From positions 382,501 through 446,500 of the forward strand of contig DATKHY010000003.1 of assembly GCA_035544215.1 (NCBI GenBank): a DNA stretch of 64,000 bases, given 5' to 3'. A model generated the notes under the pieces. The model did no database searches. It was not told the DNA's origin and worked only from the letters and a program-made list of their open reading frames with translations. Made by a program: the position numbers and the translations under genes. Shown here piece by piece: positions 1 through 9,745 of this stretch (the stretch's first letter is position 1; each line of letters starts with the position of its first letter). The DNA comes from Candidatus Binatia bacterium. Its GTDB lineage: Bacteria; Vulcanimicrobiota; Vulcanimicrobiia; Vulcanimicrobiales; Vulcanimicrobiaceae.

Positions 1-1507
1 AATGAACCTGCGAGTTACTTGTAACGGGCTTGGTTAAGGTGTTGAGCCGGAGCCGTAGCGAAAGCGAGTCTGAATAGGGCGTTCGTCCGTTGCAGTAGAC
101 CCGAAACCGAGTGATCTATCCATGGCCAGGGTGAAGCGTGATTAACCTCACGTGGAGGCCCGAACCTGTTGTTGTTGAAAAAACATTGGATGAGCTGTGG
201 ATAGGGGTGAAAAGCCAATCGAACTCGGAGATAGCTGGTTCTCCCCGAAATAGTTTTAGGACTAGCGTTACGCGTTAACCCGCGGGGGTAGAGCACTGAC
301 AGGGCTAGGGGTCTTACCGGACTACCGAACCCAATCAAACTCCGAATACCGCGGCGAATTGCGTAGCAGTCAGACTGTGGGGGATAAGCTCCATGGTCAA
401 AAGGGAAACAGCCCAGATCAACAGCTAAGGTCCCTAATCGATGCTCAGTGGTAAAGGATGTCTTGTCGCTCAGACAACTAGGAGGTTGGCTTAGAAGCAG
501 CCACCCTTGAAAGAGTGCGTAATAGCTCACTAGTCGAGTGATGGGGCGCCGAAAATCCAACGGGGCTCAAGCATCGAACCGAAGCTTTGGGATTACTAAA
601 ATAATCGGTAGGGGAGCGTTGTGGTGTAGGCCGAAGCACGACCGCGAGGACGTGTGGACGAACCACAAGTGCGAATGCAGGTATAAGTAGCGATAAATGC
701 GGGTGAGAACCCCGCACGCCGGAAGTCTAAGGTTTCCTGAGCAACGTCAATCGTCTCAGGGTGAGTCGGGAGCTAAGCCGAGGCTGAGAAGCGTAGGCGA
801 TGCACAAGCAGTTCATATTCTGCTACCACCGACGACCGTTTAGACCTTGCGGTACAATGTTTAACGAGATCCCGCGAAGGATTTTTGCTCGAGCGCTAGG
901 AGCGCCGAAGGCACGGTCTATGGACCGTAACCGAGGCGCGACAACGCGATCGACAAAAATACCCGCGGCGTTGGACATCGTTCTGTAAGGTCTATGAGCC
1001 GAGGGGGTGACGCAGGAGGATAGGTCAGCGCGCCGATGGATGTGCGCGTCTAAGCCGGTAGGCGGTGTTGTAGGTAAGTCCGCAACACGTAACGCCGAGA
1101 AGCGAATGCGAGGCTCTTCGGAGCCGAAGTGACCAACTCCACGCTGCCAAGAAAAGCCCCTAGGTAGATCGTAGGTGCCCGTACCGTACACCGACACAGG
1201 TAGACTGGCAGAGCATGCTAAGGCGACGGGAGAATCCCTGTTAAGGAACTCGGCAAATTAACCCCGTAACTTAGGGAGAAGGGGTGCCTTCTTTGGTCTA
1301 GTGTTTACCACGAAAGCTAAGGGAGGCGGCACAAAATAGGCCCAAGCGACTGTTTAACAAAAACACAGGTCTCTGCGAACGCGAAAGCGGACGTATAGGG
1401 GCTGACTCCTGCCCGGTGCTGGAAGGTTAAAGGGAGTCGTCAGCGCAAGCGAAGCGGCGAACTGAAGCCCCAGTAAACGGCGGCGGTAACTATAACCGTC
1501 CTAAGGT
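1..1507 (+). rRNA. rrl: 23S ribosomal RNA, exon 1 (5' end outside window)
   Basis: Conserved 23S segments can be read in order, including the 'gatagctggttctccccgaaa' region near 230 and 'gcgtaatagctcac' near 517. The exon ends at 'cctaaggt' (1500-1507), equal to E. coli U1931. The 5' several hundred bases of the gene lie before the window. A branched expansion of well over 100 nt sits in domain III at about 826-1000. Open reading frames on either strand here are rRNA shadows. Confidence 0.97.
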
Positions 1508-1781
1508 GACATAATCGTTGCCTCATCGCACGGTGACGTGCGATCGAAAACCTGGCTATATGCGGGAACATCCTGAGAGCCTCAACTACTCGATCGCGTT
1601 GTAACGACGCGGTCTGTAACAATGTTGAGGATTGGACAATCCGCAGGAAACCTCGAGTCTGTTGATTCGGGGGATCCTCAGAGACTATACGCTAGGCTCC
1701 ACAGACGAGTTGAACCGTGCGCGGTTCTCTTAGTGGATGAAGATAGAGTCCGATCCGGCGTGAAAGCGCCGGAACCAATCG
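1508..1781 (+). ncRNA. Group I self-splicing intron at 23S position L1931 (no ORF)
   Basis: The expected exon run 'cctaaggt|agcgaaattcc' is split by 274 nt. The 5' exon ends in U (1507) and the intron ends in G (1781), as group I splicing requires. P1 can be drawn: exon AGGU (1504-1507) pairs with GCCU (1520-1523), with a U.G wobble at the splice site. Core elements appear in order: P-like 'tgcgggaacatcc' (1561-1573), Q-like 'aatccgcaggaaacc' (1638-1652), R-like 'cagagactatac' (1679-1690) and S-like 'agatagagtcc' (1741-1751). GACU (1683-1686) and AGUC (1747-1750) can form P7. No endonuclease gene fits inside. The subgroup is not assigned. Confidence 0.93.
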
Positions 1782-2325
<544 letters not shown>

Positions 2326-3139
2326 CAAGAAGGGCTCCTCATTCGAGCGATCGGATGATGAACAGTGGCTCATATCGGTGAAACCCTTTCTAAAAGGGCA
2401 ATACCGAGGGAAGAGAGTTTGTCGTAGAGACATTGTTTGGCCGTCACGCTCGAGCGACTCCGTTTAGTTCCCGTGAATGGGAACTAGTGATCGGATCGTT
2501 GCTCGGTGACGCGACGTTGCTGAAGACCACAGCCGGCTACTGCTTCCGGGTTCATCACGGACCTCGGCAGCAACAGCTTGTGGATTGGAAGTATACCGAG
2601 CTCGCACGCTTCGTGCGAACGGCGCCACGACTGTCCGGGAATGGATACTATTTTCGGACGGTAACGCATCCAAAACTCGCGGAACTCCGCGAGTGGTTCT
2701 ACACCGGCGAGAGAAAGATCGTGCCGATCGAGCTGCTTGCGAGCAGCCTGAATGAGTTCGGTCTGGCGGTGTGGATTATGGATGACGGTGCGGCTGAAGG
2801 CAATCAGCTGCGCCTGAACACTCAGGGCTTCTCAGTCTACGAGGCTGAGGAACTCGGATGTCTCATACGAGCTAAGTTCGGCATTGTGATGACGATTAAT
2901 CAGGACAAGAATCGGCCACGGCTGCGCTGCAAGGCAGCAAGCATGAACCGCCTTGTCGAGTTGGTACGGACTCACACCCTGCCGAGTATGCTATACAAGC
3001 TCTCCCTGTAACGACTTCTCGTTTGCCGACGAGAGATGGACGCGCGGCGCGCGTAGCGCGCAAATCTATCGCGTTCATAACACGCCACCATCTCGAAAGA
3101 GATGAAGGTATAGTCTGCGCTGCAAGTGATTGCAGAACG
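2326..3139 (+). mobile_element. Group I intron in 23S at about E. coli 2473, carrying a homing endonuclease gene
   Basis: The normal 23S run 'cccccaagagt|ccacatcgacgggg' is interrupted by 814 nt. The 5' exon ends in U (2325) and the intron ends in G (3139). P1 can be drawn as exon GAGU (2322-2325) with GCUC (2334-2337), giving the usual U.G wobble and an 8-nt loop. GG at 2332-2333 can pair with CC at the start of the 3' exon (P10). The segment around 2376-2412 (CGGUGAAA ... CAAUACCGAGGG) resembles a P3-P4/P6 core. AGAC (2428-2431) can pair with GUCU (3113-3116) as P7, inside the typical 'gaaggtatagtct' block. The endonuclease gene lies between the two P7 strands, so in the P8 region. This is a mobile intron by architecture. 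Confidence 0.93.
2433..3011 (+). CDS. LAGLIDADG homing endonuclease encoded in the 23S intron
   Basis: The 192-residue protein is predicted to cut an intronless 23S allele at the exon junction so that repair copies the intron in. Two LAGLIDADG-type helices are visible: [12 protein letters not shown] (about residues 19-30, acidic D26) and [12 protein letters not shown] (about 109-120, acidic D117/D118). The spacing and the WIMDDG form resemble the LAGLIDADG_2 group. The only start in this position is TTG at 2433, directly after the 5' strand of P7, with no clear Shine-Dalgarno. Expression from within an rRNA precursor is expected to be weak. The frame is open and both acidic residues are kept, so the enzyme may still be active. 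Confidence 0.9.
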   Translation: MFGRHARATPFSSREWELVIGSLLGDATLLKTTAGYCFRVHHGPRQQQLVDWKYTELARFVRTAPRLSGNGYYFRTVTHPKLAELREWFYTGERKIVPIELLASSLNEFGLAVWIMDDGAAEGNQLRLNTQGFSVYEAEELGCLIRAKFGIVMTINQDKNRPRLRCKAASMNRLVELVRTHTLPSMLYKLSL

Positions 3140-3563
<424 letters not shown>

Positions 3564-3713
3564 ACAAACGCTCCTCGTGACGCCTGGAAGTTCTTCTCTG
3601 TACAGCTTTGCAAGCTTCCCGGCGCGATCGGCTCGAGCTCCGGCTCGCCATCGCGCTCGGGGACCAAGGTTTGGACCCCAAAGGACTAACGTCGTTTGGG
3701 GAACCCAACAAGG
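3564..3713 (+). other. 23S-5S internal spacer, no tRNA seen
   Basis: About 150 nt between the two rRNA genes. I find no cloverleaf or T-arm motif. It is expected to be processed out of the rRNA precursor. Confidence 0.6.
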
Positions 3714-3833
3714 TTTCTGGCGCCCATGGCGGTGGGGTCCCACCCGTTCCCATCCCGAACACGGCAGTTAAGCCCGCCAGCGCCGATGATAGTCGGGCCG
3801 CAGGGCCCCTCGAAAGTAGGACGGTGCCAGATT
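3714..3833 (+). rRNA. rrf: 5S ribosomal RNA
   Basis: A 120-nt segment with the 5S landmarks: 'ggtcccacccgttcccatcccgaacacgg' in the loop B/C region and 'gccgatgatagt' further on. The closing helix pairs 'tctggc' (3716-3721) with 'gccaga' (3826-3831). Confidence 0.93.
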
Positions 3834-3846
3834 ATTTCGAAAGCAT

Positions 3847-3883
3847 GAGCCCGCTGTAACTGCAGTGGGCTCGTTGCTTTTTT
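3847..3883 (+). terminator. Rho-independent terminator of the rRNA operon
   Basis: A perfect stem, GAGCCCGCTG with CAGTGGGCTC, encloses a short loop and is followed closely by a run of T (3878-3883). It lies directly downstream of 5S. Confidence 0.85.
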
Positions 3884-3898
3884 GCGGGAGAACTTCGC

Positions 3899-4870
3899 AT
3901 GCATCGCGCGTTGTGCTGCGCCCTATCCTTGGGCGTGCTGCTCGTTTCGACGGCCGCGGTCGCCGCGGCCGAGACTACACCGCCCGAAGTCGCCCAGGCG
4001 GAGCGGCTCTACTCGGACGGTAGGTTCAAGGAGTCGCTCGCGATCTTGAACGCGTACCTCAAGGATCATCCGCGCGATGCGACGGCGCTGACCGACCGGG
4101 GCGACGACTACGAGGCGCTCAACGACCAGCGGTCCGCGATCGCGGACTACACCGCGGCGCTGTCCATCAATCCGGACTACGCCTACGCGCTCGCGTCGCG
4201 CTGCGAGTCGTACCGGGAGGTCGATGATTCGCAGGCGGCGCTGAAAGATTGCGACGCGGCGATCAACTTGAACCCCAAGTCTGCCTACGCCTACCGCGAG
4301 CGCGCTCTCCTCAAAGTCGCTAGCAACGACCTGCAGGCGGCGCTGGCCGACGCCGACCAATCCGTCGGCTTGGCGCCGAACAACGCCTTCGGTTTCGCCG
4401 TCCGCTGCCGGATCTACGTCGAGATGGCGAGCTACTCGAAGGCCCTGAGCGACTGCAACAGCGCGATCGCGATCGACAATTCGGAGCAGTACGCATACTT
4501 TCAGCGTGGCCGCGTGGAGATCGCGCAGAGCCAGTGGAACGCGGCGGTCGCCGATTTCGAAAAGACGCTGCTGTTGGACTCGAGTCAAACCGGGTCTTAC
4601 TACTGGCTCGCAATCGCGCAGCTCAACCTTGGCGCGTATCCGGCGGCGCTCGCACAAGCGGATCGCTACATCAGCAGCAACGTCGACGATGCCGACGGCC
4701 ACCTGTTGCGCGCGCAGATCGAAGCGAAACTCGGGAATACGGCGGAGGCTCGTACCTCCGCGGCCGATGCCTTGCGGCACTATCGCATCGTCAATGACGA
4801 ATCGGGCGCCGCGAAGGCGCAGGCGCTCCTCGACTCGCTCGGCGCGAGCGCCACCCCGGCCCCTCAGTAA
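3899..4870 (+). CDS. Secreted tetratricopeptide repeat (TPR) protein
   Basis: A 323-residue protein with an N-terminal signal peptide (hydrophobic stretch about residues 6-23, cleavage after AVAAA) followed almost entirely by TPR helices. Several copies of the TPR pattern are visible, for example around YEALNDQRSAIADYTAALSI, and alanine/tyrosine-rich repeats continue to about residue 300. TPR arrays are protein-binding scaffolds. Here the scaffold would act in the periplasm or at the cell surface, and its partner is not identifiable. It starts 15 nt after the rRNA terminator and is followed 15 nt later by the bicupin gene, so the two may share a transcript. Confidence 0.8.
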   Translation: MHRALCCALSLGVLLVSTAAVAAAETTPPEVAQAERLYSDGRFKESLAILNAYLKDHPRDATALTDRGDDYEALNDQRSAIADYTAALSINPDYAYALASRCESYREVDDSQAALKDCDAAINLNPKSAYAYRERALLKVASNDLQAALADADQSVGLAPNNAFGFAVRCRIYVEMASYSKALSDCNSAIAIDNSEQYAYFQRGRVEIAQSQWNAAVADFEKTLLLDSSQTGSYYWLAIAQLNLGAYPAALAQADRYISSNVDDADGHLLRAQIEAKLGNTAEARTSAADALRHYRIVNDESGAAKAQALLDSLGASATPAPQ

Positions 4871-4885
4871 GCGGAGTTAGGTTAC

Positions 4886-5920
4886 ATGAGCGACCTTCCC
4901 GATTTCAAGTTCGACCTCGAGAAAGCCGAAGGCTGGAGCGGCGCGTCGGGCTCGGCAAAACAGCACACCGTGAACGAGTTTCCCGTGTCGCAGAGCTTTG
5001 CGGCCGTCTCGATGCGCCTGCGGCCAGGCGCGCTGCGCGAGCTGCACTGGCACGCTATCGCTGCCGAATGGGCCTACGTCATCTCCGGCCGTTGCAGGGT
5101 TACCGTGATCGCGCCGTCGGGCGATGCCGAGATCTCGGACTTCGGTCCCGGCGACGTCTGGTATTTCCCGAAGGGGCACGGGCATTCGATTCAGGGCCTA
5201 GCGCCGGACGAGTGTCACTTCCTCTTGATCTTCGACGACGGCCGGTTCTCCGAGTTCGGCACGTTCAGCATCACCGATTGGATGGCGCGCACGCCGCCCG
5301 ACGTGTTGGCGCAGAACCTCAGCCTGCCTCCGGACGCGATCGCGCGGCTTCCGAAGGAGGAGGTCTACATCGTCCAGGGAGATGTCCCGCCGCCGGCGCC
5401 GCCCGCCGCGATGAACGCGAACCTCGAGCCGAGCCAGCTCAACCATAAGTTTCGGCTCGGCGCGGCGCCGCTCATGAGCTTCGCCGGCGGCAGCGAGCGG
5501 CTGGTCTCGCAGCAACAGTTTCCGATCTCTTCGACGATCACCGGCGTGTTGCTCACGCTCAGGCCGGGCGCACTGCGCGAGCTGCACTGGCATCCGAATG
5601 CGGACGAGTGGCAATACTACATCAAGGGGCGGTCCGAGATCGGGATCTTCGGCGCGAACGGCAAGCACCGGCAGGACGAGTTCGGCCCTGGGCAGGTCGC
5701 GTTCATCAATCGCGGCTTCGGACACTACACCCGGCAGATCGGCAACGAGGAGACGCAGATTCTCGTCGCGTTCAACAGCCCGGAATATCAAGAGATCTCG
5801 CTATCGGCGTGGCTGGCGTCGAACCCGCCGCGACTGCTCGCGGACAACTTCGGCATCGACGTCGCGGTGGTCGAGAAGATGCCGCACGCCGCGCGGTTCA
5901 TCGTAGGAGCCGCAGGATGA
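4886..5920 (+). CDS. oxdC: Bicupin of the oxalate decarboxylase (OxdC) type
   Basis: The 344-residue protein holds two cupin barrels. Metal ligands of the first are H54, H56, E61 and H100 (LHWHAIAAEW ... GHGHS). The second repeats LHWHPNADEW with a late histidine in GFGHY. Oxalate decarboxylases carry a flexible lid, SENS in Bacillus OxdC, whose glutamate is the proton donor. The aligned stretch here is SEFG at residues 122-125, so E123 is kept. The protein would use manganese to convert oxalate to formate and CO2. No signal peptide is seen, so it is likely cytoplasmic. The stop overlaps the next start (ATGA). Another bicupin substrate cannot be excluded. Confidence 0.82.
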   Translation: MSDLPDFKFDLEKAEGWSGASGSAKQHTVNEFPVSQSFAAVSMRLRPGALRELHWHAIAAEWAYVISGRCRVTVIAPSGDAEISDFGPGDVWYFPKGHGHSIQGLAPDECHFLLIFDDGRFSEFGTFSITDWMARTPPDVLAQNLSLPPDAIARLPKEEVYIVQGDVPPPAPPAAMNANLEPSQLNHKFRLGAAPLMSFAGGSERLVSQQQFPISSTITGVLLTLRPGALRELHWHPNADEWQYYIKGRSEIGIFGANGKHRQDEFGPGQVAFINRGFGHYTRQIGNEETQILVAFNSPEYQEISLSAWLASNPPRLLADNFGIDVAVVEKMPHAARFIVGAAG

Positions 5921-6699
5921 CGGAGAAGTTCTGGGGTCGCGGCGTCGCCGACTGGGTCGGAATCCAGGAGCCGCTCCACCGGCCACTCTACGATGCGCTG
6001 CTCGATGCTTTTGCGAGCAACCCGGGGGATAAGCTGCTCGACGCCGGCTGTGGAAGCGGCGTCGTGTGCGTGCTCGCAGCCGAGCGCGGCCTCGACGTCA
6101 CCGGGGTCGACGCCTCGCCGGCGTTCATCGACGTCGCGCGCGAGCGCTGCCCGGCGGGGCAATTCTCCGTAGGCGACTTGCGCGAGGCGTTGCCGTTCGA
6201 GGCAAACTCATTCCATGCGGTCGTCTTTAGCAACTCGCTACAATTCGTGCCGAACGCGAGCGACGCGATGCGCGAGGTCGCGCGAATACTGCGGCCCGGC
6301 GGGCGCGTCGCGATCGCGGTCTTCGACGCGCAAGAAAAATGCGACGGAAGCCGGCCGATAGGCGCGATCCTGTCATTCTTAGCCACGCCGCCTCCCGGCT
6401 CGCCAGGTCCATTCGCGTTATCGAACGAGGCGATGCTCGAAGCGCTCGTCCGCGGCGCCGGGCTCGACTTCGAAGGCGTCCGCCGGGTCGAGACGCCTTG
6501 GGTTTATCCCGATCTCGAAACCGCGCGGCGCGCCTTTCTGTCGGCCGGTCCCTCGCAACAGGTGCGCGAGCTCGGACGCGAGGTGGAGCTGCGCGCCGCG
6601 ATCGACGCCGCTAACTCATCGTTCCGTCAGCCCGACGGCACGTATCTGTTGCAAAACGCCTTCATGTTCGCGATCGGCAGGAAGCCGGAGGCGAGCTAA
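5917..6699 (+). CDS. Class I SAM-dependent methyltransferase
   Basis: A 260-residue protein with the Rossmann methyltransferase motifs: LLDAGCGSGVVCVLA (motif I, about residues 41-55), VTGVDAS after the next strand, LPFEANSFHAVVFSNSLQF (motif IV/post-II) and ILRPGGRVAIAVFD (motif VI). It resembles the Methyltransf_11/25 group. The substrate cannot be told from sequence. The start at 5917 is chosen because it makes an ATGA overlap with the bicupin stop. A longer in-frame ORF begins at 5608 but only shadows the bicupin. Confidence 0.85.
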   Translation: MTEKFWGRGVADWVGIQEPLHRPLYDALLDAFASNPGDKLLDAGCGSGVVCVLAAERGLDVTGVDASPAFIDVARERCPAGQFSVGDLREALPFEANSFHAVVFSNSLQFVPNASDAMREVARILRPGGRVAIAVFDAQEKCDGSRPIGAILSFLATPPPGSPGPFALSNEAMLEALVRGAGLDFEGVRRVETPWVYPDLETARRAFLSAGPSQQVRELGREVELRAAIDAANSSFRQPDGTYLLQNAFMFAIGRKPEAS

Positions 6700-7934
6700 G
6701 ACAGCGCGACCCGCTCGAACTGCGCCCGAAACTCGTCGGGGCCGAGGTTCGTCTGCGCGGCGAGTGCCTCGAGCTTTTCGCGATCGGTGAAATCCGCCGG
6801 CTCGAGATAGACCATGTAATCGCGAGCCACGCGATAGGCCTCGGTCGTCAGGTCGACCTGGCGCGTTCGTATTCGTCCCGTCGCCTCATCGAGCAGTTCT
6901 TCGAGTGAAAGCGGATGTAGGCGGCCGCCGGAGAGCGCGATCAACGCGCCGCTTCCGCCGTCGACCAAATACCGCACGGCACCGAACCCGAGCGTGCGCG
7001 TGTAGTCGACGTCGAACGGCAGGGGCTTCGCGCAGCGCAGCTCGTAGCCAATGTCCTTCGCGTGAACGACGGAGTCGAGTCCGATCTCGCTCAGTCGCCG
7101 GCGCACCGTGTCGCGCAGCACGAGGCCGAGAGGAACGTCGGCCAATGCCACGTTACCGAACGCGTCGTGCGCGAAGTTCGTCGCGCCGAGCGCCGCGTCG
7201 TCGATTCGCTCGGCGACACCCTCGGCGACCACCGCCACGCCGTGCTCGCGGCCGAACGAGCGGCGCTTCACGATCGCGCCGACGATCGTGTCGGCTACGG
7301 ACGCGAGCCGCGCGTGCTCGGGAAACTCCTCGGGCAGCACGGCCAGCGTCGAGCCCGCGGCCTTGCACATGCCGAGCGCGAGCGAGCCGGACTTCCGGCC
7401 CATGCAGACGACGACGTACCATCGTGCCGTCGAACGTGCGTCTTCCATCAGGCTCTCGAGGATGTCGGCACCGACGGAACGCGCGGTCTCGAATCCGAAC
7501 GTTGGGGCGTTGTCCGGAAGCGGAAGGTCGTTGTCGATCGTCTTCGGCACCGTCGCCACGCCGATCCGCCCGCGCGTGCGCTCGGCGATCTTCGCGGCTC
7601 CGAACGTGGTGTCGTCGCCGCCGATGCAGACCAGGTAGCGAACGTCCAGCGCGCCGAGCGCATCGACGCAGCGCTGCAGTGTCGCCGCGTCTTTTGCGGG
7701 GTTGGTGCGCGACGTGCGTAAGATCGAGCCCCCGCTCGTGTGGATGCGGGATACGCGGTCGAAGCTGAGCTCTACGGTCTTAGGCGCGCGCCCGGCCGCG
7801 AGGTCGCGATATCCGTCGTAGATGCCGATCGCGCGCAGCCCGCACTTCGACGCTTCCATGGCCGCCGAAGCGATGACGCCGTTGATTCCGGGCGCCGGTC
7901 CGCCTCCGACGAGGATCGCGAGCGTGTCAGCCAT
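6696..7934 (-). CDS. pfp: 6-phosphofructokinase, pyrophosphate-dependent type
   Basis: The protein has 412 residues from ATG 7934 (MADTLAILVGGGPAPG). It phosphorylates fructose 6-phosphate in glycolysis. The phosphofructokinase signatures GGGPAPGINGVI (10-21), GGDDT (105-109) and PKTIDNDLPLPD (130-141) are present. ATP enzymes have Gly at the second Asp of GGDD and Gly at the Lys of PKTIDND. D108 and K131 here are the known PPi-type residues, so PPi rather than ATP is the likely phosphoryl donor and the reaction would be reversible. The start is inside the end of the upstream sugar dehydrogenase gene (8-nt overlap). The tail overlaps the convergent methyltransferase by 4 nt. Confidence 0.88.
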   Translation of the reverse strand: MADTLAILVGGGPAPGINGVIASAAMEASKCGLRAIGIYDGYRDLAAGRAPKTVELSFDRVSRIHTSGGSILRTSRTNPAKDAATLQRCVDALGALDVRYLVCIGGDDTTFGAAKIAERTRGRIGVATVPKTIDNDLPLPDNAPTFGFETARSVGADILESLMEDARSTARWYVVVCMGRKSGSLALGMCKAAGSTLAVLPEEFPEHARLASVADTIVGAIVKRRSFGREHGVAVVAEGVAERIDDAALGATNFAHDAFGNVALADVPLGLVLRDTVRRRLSEIGLDSVVHAKDIGYELRCAKPLPFDVDYTRTLGFGAVRYLVDGGSGALIALSGGRLHPLSLEELLDEATGRIRTRQVDLTTEAYRVARDYMVYLEPADFTDREKLEALAAQTNLGPDEFRAQFERVALS

Positions 7935-9160
7935 GCGCGGGACGCACGCGGTAGACGAGTCCGGCGCCGTCATCGCCGACGAAGAGGCTGCCCTTGGGAC
8001 CAACGGCGATGCCGGTCGGGCGCCCGATGCGCGCGGTGCAGCCACTCTGGAATCCCGCGAGGAAATCGGACCACTGCGTCGTCGGATCGCTCCAATCCAC
8101 GTGCTTCGCCGGCCGGTCGCCGTTCATCGCGACGAAGACGACCCGTGGGGGCGCCGCGCTGCAGCCATGGCCGTCTAAGTGCCACGAGCCGTGAACCGCG
8201 GCGAAGAGCCCGCCGCGGTAGCGCGGCGGAAACGCATACGGTCCCGATTGACGATCCGGATAAAACGTCGCACCTATGATCGTCGAATATGCCGGCAACT
8301 CGACCAGCGGCTCGACGGTCTTCGTGCACGTGTATCCGGGCCAGTAGACGTGGCGATTCTCCTCGCATTCCGGCCAGCCGTAGTCGGCGTCGCCGGGATG
8401 TGCAGAAAGGTCGTCGAGAAATTCGTACGGATGCCCGAACGCGAGATCGTCCTGACCCGCGTCGCCGACCCAGACGGATCCCGTCGCCGGATTGACCGCC
8501 AGCGCGATTGCGTTGCGAATCCGTTTGGCGCGCTGCGTGAAGTCGGCGCCGTCGGGTTTCATCACGGAGATCGCGGCACGCGTCGGGTCGACCTCCGTGC
8601 AGGGCTCGTTGCCGTCATCCATCGTCGCGTTGCACGATGATCCAGCGGCGGCGTAGACGAGGCGGCCGGAATAGGCGACGGACGTGGTTTTGTGGATGTC
8701 GCCGTCGGTGCCGGGCGCGACCGGACCCTGGCGCACGTCGGCGATGCGTCGAATTCGCAGCGGCTTGCGCTCGCCGTGGTACGGAATCGCCCACACGTGA
8801 TGCTCCGTCGCCACGTAAATTTCGTTGCGTTCCGCGCTAAATGTGACGCCGGACGCCCGCTGGTCGTCCAGCGTCGCGAAGACCTGCGGCGCGCCCTCCC
8901 GACCTTCGGCATCGGGGACGACGTAGACGTCGCTGCCGCCCGTTCCCACGAGCAGGTCGCCGTTCGGCAGGGGCGCTAGCTCTCGCGCACCATCGATGTG
9001 TGCGATTTGCTCGACGGTGAAACCCTTGGGCGTATGCAGATCCGGCACCGGCGCTGCGGAGGCGACCGCCGCCCCGTTGCGCGCCGAGCTCGTGGCGCCG
9101 CCGCACGCGACGAGCGCGACTAACAGTGGAAAGGGTCGGATTGATACCTGCCAGGCGCAT
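7927..9160 (-). CDS. Sorbosone dehydrogenase-like (PQQ-type sugar dehydrogenase) lipoprotein, apparent frameshift near start
   Basis: About 400 residues of a six-bladed soluble glucose/sorbosone dehydrogenase-like propeller. Typical marks are HGSWHLDG and GRPTGIAVGPKGSLFVGDDG near the C terminus. Such proteins oxidise sugars or aldoses outside the cytoplasm with PQQ. A lipobox LVAC follows a hydrophobic stretch. The only good ribosome site, AAGGAG with 5-nt spacing, serves ATG at 9158-9160. That ATG lies one frame away from the propeller. Removing one C from the CCC run at about 9132-9135 would join them as MRLAGINPTFPLLVALVAC. In the propeller frame there is no ATG, GTG or TTG just before the lipobox. 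This is either an assembly error or a damaged gene. Confidence 0.65.
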
Positions 9161-9218
9161 CGGCTCTCCTTACGGGTTAGTTCTACCCTTGGAGGCCGAC
9201 GCGAAGAGTGCCTTTGCG

Positions 9219-9698
9219 TTACTGCGGCGGAGCTGCCGGCGGCCCTTGGTCCGCCGGCGGTTGTCCACCCGGCGGCGGCCCTTGATACTGCTGCGGCGGA
9301 CCTTGGTTCTGTGGCTGTCCCTGCTGCATCTGGCCCTGGCGCTGCTGCATCGCGGCGCGACGCGCGCGCATCTCTTGCTGGAACTGGTTTTGCTGATCGC
9401 TCGACAGTACGCCCATGATCTGGCGACGCAGCTCGCGCCGAGCGTTGGGATCGACGGCGCTGCCTTCCGGATGCGCCTGTGAATACTGATCGATCATCGA
9501 CTGGACGCGCTGCTGTTGATCGTTCGAGAGATTGAGATGCGAGAGTCGCCGCTGCCAACGATGTTGGATTCGGTCGTGATTTGGCTCGACCGCCTGTCCC
9601 TGACCCTGTTGCGGATACTGTTGTTGCTGGGCGTCGGCGCCGAGCGGCATGGCGAGCGCTGCAGCGAGAGCCCCCACCGCCAAGAGGTTGGTTTTCAT
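9219..9698 (-). CDS. Periplasmic Gln/Pro-rich protein, Spy/LTXXQ-like
   Basis: A 159-residue protein from ATG 9698 (GTG at 9704 is the alternative). The signal peptide is MKTNLLAVGALAAALAMPLGADA. A helical middle segment contains LNLSNDQQQRVQSMIDQY and LSSDQQNQFQQEM, which resemble the paired LTxxQ motifs of Spy/CpxP-type periplasmic chaperones. The tail from about residue 110 is low-complexity Gln-Gly-Pro. A role in envelope stress or folding is inferred only from the motif. It lies between the sugar dehydrogenase and pckA on the same strand. Confidence 0.7.
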   Translation of the reverse strand: MKTNLLAVGALAAALAMPLGADAQQQQYPQQGQGQAVEPNHDRIQHRWQRRLSHLNLSNDQQQRVQSMIDQYSQAHPEGSAVDPNARRELRRQIMGVLSSDQQNQFQQEMRARRAAMQQRQGQMQQGQPQNQGPPQQYQGPPPGGQPPADQGPPAAPPQ

Positions 9699-9745
9699 AG
9701 CCACGATCTTAGCGGGTCGAACCCCAACGGCGCCTGAACGTCCGA

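Noticed and set aside
7935-9558. Extended N terminus of the phosphofructokinase and of the sugar dehydrogenase frames
   Set aside because: Both extensions are Arg/Ala/Ser-rich shadows of other genes, and clear starts with motifs lie further in.
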